Shown in pieces: positions 12,350 through 12,891 of a DNA stretch of 12,891 nt. The translations under genes and the position numbers were made by a program. The stretch covers positions 1-12,891 of the forward strand of contig CAZJLO010000053.1 of the NCBI GenBank assembly GCA_964547105.1. Direction: 5' to 3'. The notes beneath the pieces were generated by a model. The model did not search any database. It was not told where the DNA came from and saw nothing but the letters and a program-made list of their open reading frames with translations. The first letter of the stretch is position 1. Each line of letters begins with the position of its first letter. This DNA is from RXOA01 sp964547105. GTDB taxonomy: Bacteria > Bipolaricaulota > Bipolaricaulia > UBA7950 > UBA9294.

Positions 12350-12891
12350 TCGGAATCGCGTGCCGCCGCCTCGGCGATAACCTTCTCCTGAACACTGCCC
12401 GGGACCGGTTGGTAGCGAAGGAAATCCATCTGAAACGTTCCGCGAGCCTGGGTGAGAGATTTTAGATCAAGCGCGTAGCTCTGCACTTCGGAGAGAGGAA
12501 CCTCGGCTTTGACCACGGTCGTTCGCCCCATGGGTTCCATGCCGAGAATCCTGCCACGCCGTCCGTTGAGGTCGCTGACCACATCGCCGGTGAACTCCTC
12601 CGGGGCACGCACATCGATCGTCATGACCGGCTCGAGCAGTACCGGATCGGCCTGATCGAACGCATTCCGGAACGCATTCCTTGCCGCAAGCTTGAACGCC
12701 AGTTCCGATGAGTCGACCGGATGGTATCCGCCATCGAACACCGTCGCACAGACGTGGGTCACCGGGAATTTGGCAAGGTTCCCCTCTTCCATTGCTTCGA
12801 CGACGCCCTTTTCGACGCCGGGAATGTACTGCCCAGGGACCGTCGCGCCCTTGATCGCATCGACGAATTCGAAGTCCTTGTCCTTCAACGG
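12346..12891 (-). CDS. fusA: Elongation factor G or EF-G-like GTPase, C-terminal part (partial at window edge)
   Basis: The 181 visible residues are domains IV and V of an EF-G-type translocase; the GTPase domain lies outside the window. Domain IV shows FEFVDAIKGATVPGQYIPGV and TVFDGGYHPVDSSELAFKLA. Domain V shows PVLLEPVMTIDVRAPEEFTG, DVVSDLNGRRGRILGMEPMG and SYALDLKSLTQARGTFQMDF. EF-G moves tRNA and mRNA through the ribosome and, with RRF, helps recycle ribosomes. Some positions differ from the common form (QSYALDL where FGYATDL is typical, TQARGT where TQGRGT is typical), and the neighbours are not rpsL/rpsG/tuf. It may therefore be a second, EF-G2-like paralogue. The reading frame continues past 12891. 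Confidence 0.88.
   Translation of the reverse strand, partial: PLKDKDFEFVDAIKGATVPGQYIPGVEKGVVEAMEEGNLAKFPVTHVCATVFDGGYHPVDSSELAFKLAARNAFRNAFDQADPVLLEPVMTIDVRAPEEFTGDVVSDLNGRRGRILGMEPMGRTTVVKAEVPLSEVQSYALDLKSLTQARGTFQMDFLRYQPVPGSVQEKVIAEAAARDSE

Noticed and set aside
1..12891. CRISPR array, defence island, prophage or toxin-antitoxin system
   Set aside because: No regularly spaced repeats, integrase, phage or nuclease genes are present; the window is mainly housekeeping genes with one surface-protein gene.

Overview
The window is a GC-rich bacterial chromosome segment, probably from a metagenome assembly because it holds a 10-N scaffold gap at 707-716. Every gene I can support lies on the minus strand, so the order below follows transcription, from high to low coordinates. 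The core is the classic bacterial translation/transcription cluster: tRNA-Thr, tRNA-Tyr, tRNA-Thr, tuf, rpmG, tRNA-Trp, secE, nusG, rplK, rplA, rplJ, rplL, rpoB. Three features suggest a deep lineage with Thermotoga affinities: NusG carries a roughly 170-190-residue insertion of the Thermotoga type, EF-Tu has Thermotoga-like signatures, and RpoB is short. Bipolaricaulota or another Thermotogota relative would fit, but this is inference from motifs recalled from memory, not a phylogeny.

Layout. 12891-11322: the C-terminal part of an EF-G-type factor, a two-CBS plus ACT-like protein and a YjbQ-family protein, joined by stop/start overlaps. 11325-11297: a near-consensus sigma-70 promoter whose -35 box overlaps the yjbQ stop codon. 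11254-9674: three tRNAs and tuf, the order of the E. coli thrU-tyrU-glyT-thrT-tufB locus without the glycine tRNA. 9666-6: rpmG, trnW, secE, nusG, rplK, rplA, rplJ and rplL, tightly spaced with two short overlaps. 5965-5855: a 111-base rplL-rpoB spacer with an attenuator-like hairpin plus T-run and a second palindromic structure. 5854-2525: rpoB. 2538-2065: a Nudix hydrolase overlapping the rpoB 3' end, where rpoC would be expected. 1943-1: a large secreted surface protein (signal peptide, Cys-rich domain, PKD, Ig-like, HYR, tandem-95-type domains), broken by the gap and running off the window.

The genes form one growth-linked expression unit: EF-Tu and tRNAs for elongation, ribosomal stalk proteins and L1/L11/L33, SecE for secretion, NusG and RpoB for transcription. 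The attenuator could set RNA polymerase subunit output below that of the stalk proteins.

I found no CRISPR array, defence locus, prophage or clearly new multi-gene system. The points most worth a second look are the displaced rpoC, the altered rifampicin-pocket and fork-loop region of RpoB, the NusG insertion, and a 53-base foreign-looking tail beside the assembly gap flanked by a CTGT repeat. Removing the tail and gap restores a perfect HYR motif in frame.
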